This document shows, piece after piece, positions 26,549 to 33,948 of a stretch of DNA of 64,000 nucleotides; position 1 is the stretch's first letter; each line of letters begins with the position of its first letter. Source of the DNA: Mycobacterium sp. 852002-50816_SCH5313054-b (GTDB lineage: Bacteria > Actinomycetota > Actinomycetes > Mycobacteriales > Mycobacteriaceae); the NCBI RefSeq assembly GCF_001667185.1, contig NZ_LZIC01000118.1:1-64000 (forward strand). Direction: 5' to 3'. A program made the translations under genes and the position numbers. Under the pieces are notes generated by a model. It ran no database searches, had not been told where the DNA came from, and was given only the letters and a program-made list of their open reading frames with translations.

Positions 26549-27221
26549 CCCTGCCCTGGCCCGGGGCAGCACCGGCCTGCCCGCCGGTGCGTTCGAGCAC
26601 CCGCAGTGACCCGGTGGCCGCAACCTCGCGGAACTGGCCGGAGTCCATCGCGCGGCAATAGATGAAGTACGGCGGGCGCCCGCCGTCGCGCGGGTCCGGG
26701 AACACGTCGTGGATGAGCAGCGCCCCGCCGGGCTCCACCCACTTGGCCCAGCCGTCGAAGTCCTCGCTCGCGGCCTGCTCGGAGTGGCCGCCGTCGATGA
26801 ACAGGAACTGCAGCGGTGTTCCCCAGCCCCGGGCGACTACCGGCGAGCGGCCCACGACGGCGACGACGTGGTCGTCGAGCTGCGCGACGTCGAGCGTGCG
26901 ACGGAAGGTGGGCAGCGTATCGAAAAGACCGGTGACGTCATCGACCATCGTGGCGTCGTGGTACTCCCAGCCGGCTTGGTGTTCCTCCGAGCCGTGGTGG
27001 TGGTCGATCGTGTAGAGCACGCTGGCGGTTTGTTGCGCCGCCGCCCCGAGCAACAGGGTGGATTTGCCGCAGTAGGTGCCGATCTCGACGCCGACGCCGC
27101 CGTTGAGGTACCGCAGCGCGGCGTCGTAGATCGCGCGTCCCTCGTCGGGCGGCATGAAGCCTTGCACCTGTTCGGCCATCGCGAACAGGCGCTCGGTTGA
27201 ACTGACGTCGGCGCGGCTCAT
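26529..27221 (-). CDS. Class I SAM methyltransferase (Methyltransf_24 type)
   Basis: The 230-residue protein has VGVEIGTYCGKSTLLLGAAA as motif I, a histidine-rich TIDHHHGSEEHQ after beta-2, and FLFIDGGHSEQAASEDF, as in cephalosporin-hydroxylase/CmcI-like methyltransferases. Minus-strand TAGGTT lies six bases before the ATG, so it has its own leaderless promoter. It overlaps the toroid protein gene tail-to-tail by 20 bases. Proximity suggests a connection with that cluster, unproven. Confidence 0.85.
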   Translation of the reverse strand: MSRADVSSTERLFAMAEQVQGFMPPDEGRAIYDAALRYLNGGVGVEIGTYCGKSTLLLGAAAQQTASVLYTIDHHHGSEEHQAGWEYHDATMVDDVTGLFDTLPTFRRTLDVAQLDDHVVAVVGRSPVVARGWGTPLQFLFIDGGHSEQAASEDFDGWAKWVEPGGALLIHDVFPDPRDGGRPPYFIYCRAMDSGQFREVAATGSLRVLERTGGQAGAAPGQGRVTSRDR

Positions 27222-27291
27222 GAGCCGAACCTATCGGTCGTCTTCGGGCCTCCGGCCAGCGGGATCGTCGCGATCGTTTTACCATCGTGCT

Positions 27292-27957
27292 GTGCGCGTG
27301 TCTGCCCGCAGATGGGTCGATGCCGGCTTGGCGGTGATCCTGACCGCAGCCGGGCTGACGATGCTGCCGTCCATGACGCCGACGGCCGCCGCGGCGAACT
27401 GTCCCCCAGTGCAGGTCGTCTTCGCCCGCGGCCGATATGAATCGCCGGGCACGGGCGCGCTCGGCAACGCGTTCATCAGCGCCTTGCGGTCCAAGGTTTC
27501 GAAGAACATCGGCGTCTACGCCGTGAATTACCCCGCCGACACACAGATCGACATCGGCGCCAACGACATGAGCCATCACATCCAGGACATGGTCAACGAC
27601 TGCCCGAACACCCGCCTGGTGCTGGGTGGCTACTCGCTGGGCGCGGCGGTCACCGACGTGGTGCTCGCGGCACCCATCAGCGCGTTCGGTTTCGACAGCC
27701 CCCTGCCGCCGGGGATCGATCAGCACATCGCCGCCGTCGCGCTGTTCGGCAACGGAAGCCAGTGGGCGGGTCCCATCACGAACTTCAACCCGACCTACAA
27801 CGACAGGACCATCGAGCTGTGCCACGGCGCGGATCCCATCTGCAACCCCGCCGACCCGAACACCTGGAAAGAGAACTGGCCGCAGCATCTGGCCAGCGCC
27901 TACATCGATGCGGGCATGGCCAACCAGGCCGCCGACTTCGTGGCGGGCAAGCTTTAG
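27292..27957 (+). CDS. Secreted cutinase-like esterase (second copy)
   Basis: The 221-residue protein has a signal peptide (about 1-35, TAAAANC) and the catalytic set Ser115 (GGYSLG), Asp181 (CHGADPIC) and His199 (WPQHLAS). The nucleophile elbow has Leu where Cfp21 has Gln. TACCAT (27280-27285) lies six bases before the GTG, supporting this start. It is a diverged paralogue of the cutinase at 5787. The stop overlaps that of the convergent ANTAR gene. Confidence 0.88.
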   Translation: MRVSARRWVDAGLAVILTAAGLTMLPSMTPTAAAANCPPVQVVFARGRYESPGTGALGNAFISALRSKVSKNIGVYAVNYPADTQIDIGANDMSHHIQDMVNDCPNTRLVLGGYSLGAAVTDVVLAAPISAFGFDSPLPPGIDQHIAAVALFGNGSQWAGPITNFNPTYNDRTIELCHGADPICNPADPNTWKENWPQHLASAYIDAGMANQAADFVAGKL

Positions 27958-28913
27958 CCGACCAGTTGGGCGGCCAGCTCCTCCAGTGCGATGCCACGCT
28001 GGGCTGCGAGTGACGCAAGCACGCCCTCGGCATGGCTCGATTCGACACCGTAGCGCTCGGAGAGCAGCCGAGCGGCGGCGGCGATGGTGGCCGGCGGCTC
28101 CACGCGGCTCGCGGCCCGACGGGCGCCGGCGCGCTGGGCTTGGGCGGCCGCCGCTTGATGGACCTCGCCCACGATGACCGGCAGCACCGCGCCGTCGTAC
28201 CACTGCAGCCAGCGACCGCATTGGTCGGCCAGCATCCGAACATGGCGCAGGTCGGCCTCGTCCGGAACGGCGTCGCGCTGACGCTGATGGGTCGACACGA
28301 CGCCCCGGACCTTCCCGTCGGCGTCGACGATCGGGGTGGACACGCACGAGCGGACCCCGTTAGCCTGCAGGATTTCCCGCGCGGATTCGCTGAACGACGG
28401 CGAACTGTCGACGTCGGCGACGACCACCTGCCGGGCATCGCCAAACGCATGCCCGCACGGCGTCGCCGGTTCGTCCAGGTAGCTGAAGGCGTCGACGAAG
28501 TCCTGGCCGAAACCGCGCTTGCCTTCGATTTGCAGCCCGCCATGCACCGGGTCGCGCAGCTGAACGGTCGCCCCCTCGGCGCCGCAGCGGGTGACGGCCG
28601 CACGCATCAACTCCGCCAACACCTCGCTGCGGTTCGAGCACGCCCGGCCCCCGATCGTGAACGGCAAGGTCGGCGCAGGGGCGGTGGGGCCCGATTGGCC
28701 GTCGCCGCTCGGCGACAGCAATTCGGCGGCCACGGCGCGCAACTTCACATTGCGACGCTGAGAGACGTCCCGCAGCACTTCGAAGGCCGCCTGGTCATCC
28801 AGCCCGTACCGCTGCTGCAGTGCCGCGATGGCGAGGCGAATGGTCGTTCGCGAGAGCCTGGCTCCCAGCGGGAGGGTCGCTGCCTGCGATGCGTCGTCGG
28901 TAGTCAGAGCCAT
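27954..28913 (-). CDS. ANTAR-GAF-ANTAR regulatory protein
   Basis: The 319-residue protein has an ANTAR-like helical module at about 17-67 (IAALQQRYGLDDQAAFEVLR, then NVKLRAVAAELL), a GAF domain at about 95-255 (CSNRSEVLAELM, PCGHAFGDARQVVV, VRSCVSTPIVDADG), and a second ANTAR-like module at about 270-318 (ARLLSERYGVESSHAEGV). ANTAR domains bind paired RNA hairpins to prevent termination, and GAF domains sense small molecules or partners. AAGGGGA precedes the ATG. The stop overlaps the cutinase stop by four bases. Confidence 0.85.
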   Translation of the reverse strand: MALTTDDASQAATLPLGARLSRTTIRLAIAALQQRYGLDDQAAFEVLRDVSQRRNVKLRAVAAELLSPSGDGQSGPTAPAPTLPFTIGGRACSNRSEVLAELMRAAVTRCGAEGATVQLRDPVHGGLQIEGKRGFGQDFVDAFSYLDEPATPCGHAFGDARQVVVADVDSSPSFSESAREILQANGVRSCVSTPIVDADGKVRGVVSTHQRQRDAVPDEADLRHVRMLADQCGRWLQWYDGAVLPVIVGEVHQAAAAQAQRAGARRAASRVEPPATIAAAARLLSERYGVESSHAEGVLASLAAQRGIALEELAAQLVG

Positions 28914-29073
28914 CGGGTCCCCTTCGCCCCGCACGGAGCGCGTCAATGAACGTGGTGGACCGGCTGCTTGATCTACCCCCTGAACTGGCTGGACCATACA
29001 CCATGGTCACGGCGTCGTTGCTGACATTTCCGGTTCTCGGCCGGCGCCAATCTCAGGCCGCGTAGGTGACCTG

Positions 29074-29202
29074 CTACCAGTGACGCCCCGGCTTGTGCGC
29101 CGGGTCCGCCTGACCGGTTTCCGTCCCGCTCACAACGTTGACGTCCGTCACGCCGGGATTGTGCGCCTCGATGTAGCGCTCCAGCTCGTAGCAGCGCGCC
29201 AT
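29074..29202 (-). CDS. Small unlisted gene, 42 residues
   Basis: An ATG at 29202 opens 42 codons (MARCYELERYIEAHNPGVTD onward, ending PAHKPGRHW) with a stop at 29074. Third positions are G or C in nearly all codons, as expected for a real mycobacterial gene. The next in-frame stop upstream is at 29260-29262. I see no clear ribosome-binding site or -10. It lies in an otherwise gene-poor 890-base gap. Function unknown. Confidence 0.4.
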   Translation of the reverse strand: MARCYELERYIEAHNPGVTDVNVVSGTETGQADPAHKPGRHW

Positions 29203-29349
29203 GCGGTTGGTTCGGGTTGGCGAGCGCCTTTGTCCGACGTGTTTCTGCCTCGGGCAGAATTATGCGGTGGCGCTGGCCGTTTCGCACGCGTTGTTAATGG
29301 CCTGCAAAAGTGTTCATGGCGCCCGAGCCGTGATCTGAAAGATCGGAAT

Positions 29350-29547
29350 TCAGGCAGAGGTGTCGGTGCTCGAGTACAGCTTGAAGTCGCGGGTAACCTG
29401 GCCGCCCGATGCGGCGGCGTGCCGACGGGCCAAATAGGACGGATGACGGCGCATCGCCGCGCGGCGCTCCCGTTCAAGGCGGCGAGCTGCAACCCACGCC
29501 GGATGAGATTGCAGGAAAATGACCGTCGCCCCCGGTGCATCCGCCAC
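29350..29547 (-). CDS. Small basic protein, 65 residues, with strong ribosome-binding site
   Basis: A GTG at 29547 is preceded eight bases upstream by GGAGGAG. The frame runs 65 codons to TGA at 29350. The product has a hydrophobic strand (ATVIFLQSHPAW), an Arg-rich stretch (RRLERERRAAMRRHPSYLAR) and a polar tail ending STDTSA. The ribosome-binding site fixes this GTG over an ATG at 29589. The Arg-rich part could bind nucleic acid. The remaining bases of this gap (29548-29800) show only the GH16 promoter region. Confidence 0.55.
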   Translation of the reverse strand: MADAPGATVIFLQSHPAWVAARRLERERRAAMRRHPSYLARRHAAASGGQVTRDFKLYSSTDTSA

Positions 29548-29800
29548 GATTCCAACTCCTCCCGAGCAACCCGCAAAATTTGTCAACACTGGTTATCGGA
29601 TCGTGATTCCAGAATGCCCTGCCAATCCTGAGACCAAACCACGCCCCAACGTGAGAATTAGCCATGAATTTCGGCCTATCCCAAAACCACTGCGCGCCGA
29701 CGTCGCATTGCGGCCGGCGGCGATCCCTACGCTAGCGACGGCCACCGACAAGATTTCCCGTTCGCATCCGGACTGCGACGGCTGCTATGGTGCCTTGCTT

Positions 29801-30643
29801 ATGCCAGAGATCGACCGCCGCCGCATGATGCTGACGGCCGGGATCGGAGTGCTGGCAGCCGCGCTGCCGCTCCCCGAGGCCCGGGCCTACCCGCGCCGAC
29901 CAGGAGCTCCCGAGGCCCCGCCGCCCGCCGCGCCCAGCGGCCAGGCCGGGAGCTACATCTTCCAGGACGAATTCGACGGCCCGGCCGGCTCGGCCCCCGA
30001 CGCGTCGAAATGGTCGGTGGCCAAAGCCCGCGAGACGATCAAGGACCCGACGTATTGGGAGCAGCCCGACCACATCGGGCAGTACCGCGACGATCGCCGC
30101 AACGTGTTCCTCGACGGCAACTCCAACCTGGTCCTGCGCGCCGCGAAAGATGGACCCACCTACTTCAGCGGCAAGGTCCAAAGCCTGTGGCACGGCGGCG
30201 TGGGCCACACCTGGGAGGCCCGGATCAAGCTCAATTGCCTGACCGCCGGCGCCTGGCCCGCCTATTGGCTGGGCAATGACGATCAGGGCGAAATCGACGT
30301 CATGGAGTGGTACGGCAACGGCAACTGGCCCTCGGCCACCACCGTGCACGCCAAAGCGAACGGCGGCGAGTGGAAGACCCACAACATCGCGGTGGACAGC
30401 GGCTGGCACACCTGGCGGACCCAGTGGGACGAGGCGGGCATCCGGTTCTGGAAGGATTACACCGACGGGGCGCAGCCCTACTTCGACGTCCCGGCGAGCT
30501 CCCTGCCGGATTGGCCGTTCAACCGTCCGGGCTACACCGTTTTCCCGGTCTTCAATCTCGCGGTCGCCGGGTCTGGCGGCGCCGATCCCGGACCGGGCAC
30601 CTATCCCGCCGACATGCTCGTCGACTGGATACGGGTCTGGTAG
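29801..30643 (+). CDS. Exported GH16 beta-1,3-glucanase-like protein (Rv0315 type)
   Basis: The 280-residue protein has a twin-arginine-like signal (DRRRMMLTAGIGVLAAALP), a proline-rich linker, and a GH16 jelly roll. The active-site strand GEIDVMEW contains both catalytic glutamates. The C terminus, FNLAVAGSGGADPGPGTY, matches my memory of M. tuberculosis Rv0315. TATGGT at 29786-29791 gives a near-leaderless start. Substrate is probably a beta-glucan. The family assignment is sure, the natural substrate is not. Confidence 0.9.
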   Translation: MPEIDRRRMMLTAGIGVLAAALPLPEARAYPRRPGAPEAPPPAAPSGQAGSYIFQDEFDGPAGSAPDASKWSVAKARETIKDPTYWEQPDHIGQYRDDRRNVFLDGNSNLVLRAAKDGPTYFSGKVQSLWHGGVGHTWEARIKLNCLTAGAWPAYWLGNDDQGEIDVMEWYGNGNWPSATTVHAKANGGEWKTHNIAVDSGWHTWRTQWDEAGIRFWKDYTDGAQPYFDVPASSLPDWPFNRPGYTVFPVFNLAVAGSGGADPGPGTYPADMLVDWIRVW

Positions 30644-30644
30644 G

Positions 30645-30935
30645 ACCTGGTTTGGAAGCCTTCCGCGAGTGCGACGACCGTTGCCTGGGGGTGTTCGGAG
30701 AGGTACCGGATCGCGCACCGGTCGACGGCCAGTGAGCGCAACGCCATCTCCTGGCCTTTGCGGCCGAATTTCTCGAAGTCGAATTCGATTGACTCCACGA
30801 GCTTGATGGCCATCGGGTCGTCGATGATCGGGTCTGGACGGCCCGCCTGGTCGGCCCTGCCGTAGAGGGTCAACAGTGCGGTCTCCGAGACGCCGTCAGC
30901 AGTCTCGCGTCCACTTTGTCGTTGGCTCGACTCAT
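30645..30935 (-). pseudogene. Truncated LCMT-type SAM methyltransferase remnant
   Basis: The reading frame encodes ETALLTLYGRADQAGRPDPI, DDPMAIKLVESIEFDFEKFG and SLAVDRCAIRYLSEHP, the N-terminal third of the LCMT-like methyltransferases. Homology stops after TVVALAEG, two bases short of the GH16 stop, so about two thirds of the gene are deleted. A likely leaderless start (TAGGGT, seven bases, ATG at 30935) is in a different frame from the conserved part. One base appears to be missing near 30907. An intact relative lies immediately upstream. Confidence 0.75.
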
Positions 30936-30984
30936 CGAGCAAACCCTACCGGCACAAGCGAAGTCGGCTACCGGCGTCGTGTTG

Positions 30985-31830
30985 TCAGTGCGTGAGAAGC
31001 GCGGTTGCGCTCCAGACCCGGCCGCCGGGGCGCCGGGGGTCCGGCTCGGGCAGCCAGGTCATCGGGCGCATCCACAGCGGCAAGCGGCGGAACCGGTGGG
31101 CGGCGACGTAGAGCGCTTGCACCTCGACCGTGCGCCAGCCGAGGTCCTCGAAGAAGGCCAAGCCGTTCTCGGGCGCGAACTTGAACGGCGCGTTCTGCAG
31201 CATGCCGGCCATCTTCTTGTTCATCATCCGCTTCAGGCCCGGGCCCGCGAAATCAAGCATCCACCAATTGATTTCGGGGCGCGTGAACGCCGCTGACAGC
31301 GCGACGACGTCGCTTTCTTCCAGGTACATCAGCAGGCCTTCGGTCAGCACCAGCGCTTTGCCGGCGCCGGCCAGCGCCTCATCGAGGAACGCGCCCCGGG
31401 CCGCGGCGTCGGCCAGGTCGACGGCGGTCCGTGTCAGCCGGCATCGCGGTGTCTGGTCGGCCAGCAGCTGCGTCTTTTCCTCGAGCAACTTCGGCAGATC
31501 GGCCTCGACCCAGGTCAGGTCGGACGGCAGCTCCAGGCGGTACGGCCGGGTGTCCAAACCGGCGGCCAGGTTCAGCACCCGGTCACAGCCGGCGGAAATC
31601 GCTTCGGCGATGGCGTCGTCGATGATCTTGGTGCGCGCGACGAGCCACCAGCCGTTGCGGGTAGACCGCGGCACGTTGGCGACGATTTCGCGGCCGTGTT
31701 CGCCGGCGAGGCGCTCGGCGAGCGGATCGTTGAAAAGCGCGTCCGGACGGGCCGATTCGGTCGCCCGGTGCAACGCCGTCCATCGCGCCGTGTCCGAGAC
31801 GTGGGTGATCGTGTGTCTGAGGGCTGACAT
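30985..31830 (-). CDS. LCMT-family SAM-dependent methyltransferase
   Basis: The 281-residue protein has DRVLNLAAGLDTRPYRL (motif I, about 83-99) and VLTEGLLMYLEESDV, the hallmarks of the leucine-carboxymethyltransferase-like family expanded in mycobacteria. Minus-strand TATAAC lies six bases before the ATG, so the mRNA is probably leaderless. The substrate is unknown. The decayed paralogue at 30645 follows downstream. Confidence 0.9.
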   Translation of the reverse strand: MSALRHTITHVSDTARWTALHRATESARPDALFNDPLAERLAGEHGREIVANVPRSTRNGWWLVARTKIIDDAIAEAISAGCDRVLNLAAGLDTRPYRLELPSDLTWVEADLPKLLEEKTQLLADQTPRCRLTRTAVDLADAAARGAFLDEALAGAGKALVLTEGLLMYLEESDVVALSAAFTRPEINWWMLDFAGPGLKRMMNKKMAGMLQNAPFKFAPENGLAFFEDLGWRTVEVQALYVAAHRFRRLPLWMRPMTWLPEPDPRRPGGRVWSATALLTH

Positions 31831-31859
31831 ACGTGCGTTATAGCAGCCGCCCCGCCTCC

Positions 31860-32522
31860 CTACTGACCGGCCCTAGGTCCGGCGAACCAAGCCGATGTCA
31901 CCGCGCGGGTCTGGGGAGGTGGATAGACGGTGTCCGGCCTGCCGAGCGGACCGACCTTGACCGTCCACGTCGCCGACGAGCGGTCGATGCAGCTCCCGGG
32001 GCCCTGGCCGGGCAGCTCCAGCACGCTGACGTTTGCGTAGGGGTCGCCGCAGTAATAGGCGGCCACGTACCCGTCGGCGCGGCCACCTCCCGCGCCGCCG
32101 TTGCGGAGCCGGCACTGGGCGCCGTCGTCGAGGGTCAGCGCGAACGGGTCCGGCGTGGCGGTCGGCTGCACCGGCGGCAGCGAACCGTTGTACTTCACCC
32201 GGTGCATGGTCCTGTCCCAGGGATTGTCCACGCACAGCAGCGATCCGGGTGTGGACGGCCAGCAGGTGCCGGCGCCCGCCACGCTGGGCGCGCAGGAGTA
32301 GACGTTGTCGGCCGTCGCCGACGGCGACGCTTCGCAGCCTTCGACGGTGACGACGTTGCCCTGCGGGGGCGACTCTCGATATCCGTTCATCGGCTGGCCG
32401 TCGGGCCCGACGGCCATCACGCTGATCTGCTGGGTGGGCGGCGGGTCCGCGACGGCCGACGCGGGCAGCGCCAAAGCCGCCATCGTCAGCGCGGCGATGG
32501 GGACAACGATGATTCGCGACAT
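31860..32522 (-). CDS. Secreted mycobacterial protein of unknown function
   Basis: The 220-residue protein has a signal peptide (1-25, SAVADP) and a mature part with at least six cysteines (for example VEGCEAS, YSCAPS, TCWPST, LLCVDNP). This suggests a disulfide-stabilised extracellular protein. I recall similar secreted proteins in mycobacteria but no named domain. The ATG at 32522 begins the signal peptide. It is divergent from the MDR reductase, with about 60 bases between them. Confidence 0.8.
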   Translation of the reverse strand: MSRIIVVPIAALTMAALALPASAVADPPPTQQISVMAVGPDGQPMNGYRESPPQGNVVTVEGCEASPSATADNVYSCAPSVAGAGTCWPSTPGSLLCVDNPWDRTMHRVKYNGSLPPVQPTATPDPFALTLDDGAQCRLRNGGAGGGRADGYVAAYYCGDPYANVSVLELPGQGPGSCIDRSSATWTVKVGPLGRPDTVYPPPQTRAVTSAWFAGPRAGQ

Positions 32523-32583
32523 CACGTTCACCGCGCAAAACCTTTCATTCGGCGGCTCCCTTGTTGAAGGGTACGGTGCGCAT

Positions 32584-33597
32584 ATGCCCGACCGAAACCG
32601 CCGTTTTCTGCTCCGCGAACGCCCCACCGGCCGCATCGGCCCGGACACCTTCGAACTGAGCGAGGAAGCGGTGCCCGAGATCGGCGACGGCGAGGCGCTG
32701 GTGCGCGTCGACTGGATATCGCTCGACCCCACCAACCGCATGTGGATCAACGACACTCCGACCTACCTGCCGCCGGTGGGCATCGGCGAGGTCATGCGCG
32801 CGGCCGGTCTGGGCGAGGTCGTCGCGTCGAAGAATCCGAACTATGCGGTCGGTCAGACCGTGCAAGGCCTGCTCGGCTGGCAGGACTACGCGGTCATCTC
32901 GCCCACGGCGTTCGTGATGCCCGTCGACATCGCGGAGGGCATTTCGCCGAGCGCCTACTTGGGCGCGCTGGGGTCGACCGGGCTGACCGCCTGGATCGGC
33001 ATCCGCGACATCGGCAAGCCCAAGCCGGGCGACACGGTCGTGGTCTCGGCCGCGGCCGGTGCCGTCGGGTCGGTCGCCGGGCAGCTCGCCAAGGCCGCCG
33101 GCGCCCGCGTCGTCGGGATCGCCGGCGGACCCGAGAAGTGCGCCCTGCTCACCGACCAACTCGGCCTCGACGCGGCCGTCGACCACCGCGCCGGTGACTG
33201 GGCCGCCCGGCTCGCAGCGGCCACCCCCAACGGCATCGACGTCGACTTCGAAAACGTCGGCGGCGACATCATGGACGCGGTCTTCGCGCGGCTGAATATC
33301 GGTGCGCGCGTTGCGCTTTGCGGCCTGATCTCTGGCTACAACGCGGTCGATCCGCCGCCGGGACCCCGCGCGTTCGGCAACCTCCTCATCCAGCGCGCGA
33401 CGGTGCAGGGCTTCATCGTCCTGGACCACCTCGGGCGGGCGCCGGAGGCGGCCGGCGAGATCGCCGGCCTGATCGCCGACGGCACGCTGACGCCGCTCGA
33501 GACGGTCGTCGAGGGCTTCGAGCAGCTGCCGACGGCGATCAACATGCTGTTCGACGGCAAGAACGTCGGCAAGCTCGTGGTGAAGCTGTCGAAATAG
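32584..33597 (+). CDS. Zinc-free MDR oxidoreductase (NADP-dependent alkenal reductase type)
   Basis: The 337-residue protein is of the leukotriene-B4-dehydrogenase/curcumin-reductase branch. It has a GroES-like N domain without zinc ligands (WISLDPTNRMWI), a nucleotide-binding motif AAAGAVGSVAGQLAKAAGARV, and DVDFENVGGDIMDAV. TACGGT (32572-32577) lies six bases before the ATG, supporting the start. These enzymes reduce alpha,beta-unsaturated carbonyls with NADPH. The M. tuberculosis counterpart could be in the Rv1912c (fadB5) class, but I am not sure. Confidence 0.88.
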   Translation: MPDRNRRFLLRERPTGRIGPDTFELSEEAVPEIGDGEALVRVDWISLDPTNRMWINDTPTYLPPVGIGEVMRAAGLGEVVASKNPNYAVGQTVQGLLGWQDYAVISPTAFVMPVDIAEGISPSAYLGALGSTGLTAWIGIRDIGKPKPGDTVVVSAAAGAVGSVAGQLAKAAGARVVGIAGGPEKCALLTDQLGLDAAVDHRAGDWAARLAAATPNGIDVDFENVGGDIMDAVFARLNIGARVALCGLISGYNAVDPPPGPRAFGNLLIQRATVQGFIVLDHLGRAPEAAGEIAGLIADGTLTPLETVVEGFEQLPTAINMLFDGKNVGKLVVKLSK

Positions 33598-33622
33598 CCG
33601 GCAAGGCCACTACCGTTACCGC

Positions 33623-33892
33623 ATGATTCGCATGACGGTCCAGGACGCGTTCGTGATCCGCGGTCGCGGGGCGGTGGCCACCGGCCGCGTGGAGTATGGG
33701 GAGCTGCGCGTCGGCGACCAGGTGAAGATCAACGACGGGCCGGCCGTCCGGGTGGACGCTATCGAGTCGCTGCGCAAGAAGATCGACACCGCGACGGTCG
33801 GTGACAACGTCGGATTGCTCTTCAAGGCGCTCGACAAAAACGATCTTTCCGCCGGGGACGTGATTACCTCGTCAGGCGTCTTTTTGGCATAG
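33623..33892 (+). CDS. Free-standing EF-Tu domain 2-like protein
   Basis: The 89-residue protein consists solely of a translation-factor domain 2 beta-barrel: VQDAFVIRGRGAVATGRVEYG, LRVGDQVKI, VGDNVGLLFKAL and DLSAGDVI. EF-Tu has the same order (gRGtvvtGRve, vGd.vgllLRG). There is no GTPase domain. TACCGT (33611-33616) lies exactly six bases before the ATG. Domain 2 contacts aminoacyl-tRNA or the ribosome in GTPases. The role of the isolated barrel is unknown. Confidence 0.85.
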   Translation: MIRMTVQDAFVIRGRGAVATGRVEYGELRVGDQVKINDGPAVRVDAIESLRKKIDTATVGDNVGLLFKALDKNDLSAGDVITSSGVFLA

Positions 33893-33948
33893 GCCGAGAC
33901 AAGTCACAACTATCGCGGGCCCAGCGCCGCGCCTCTAATGTCTTCGCC

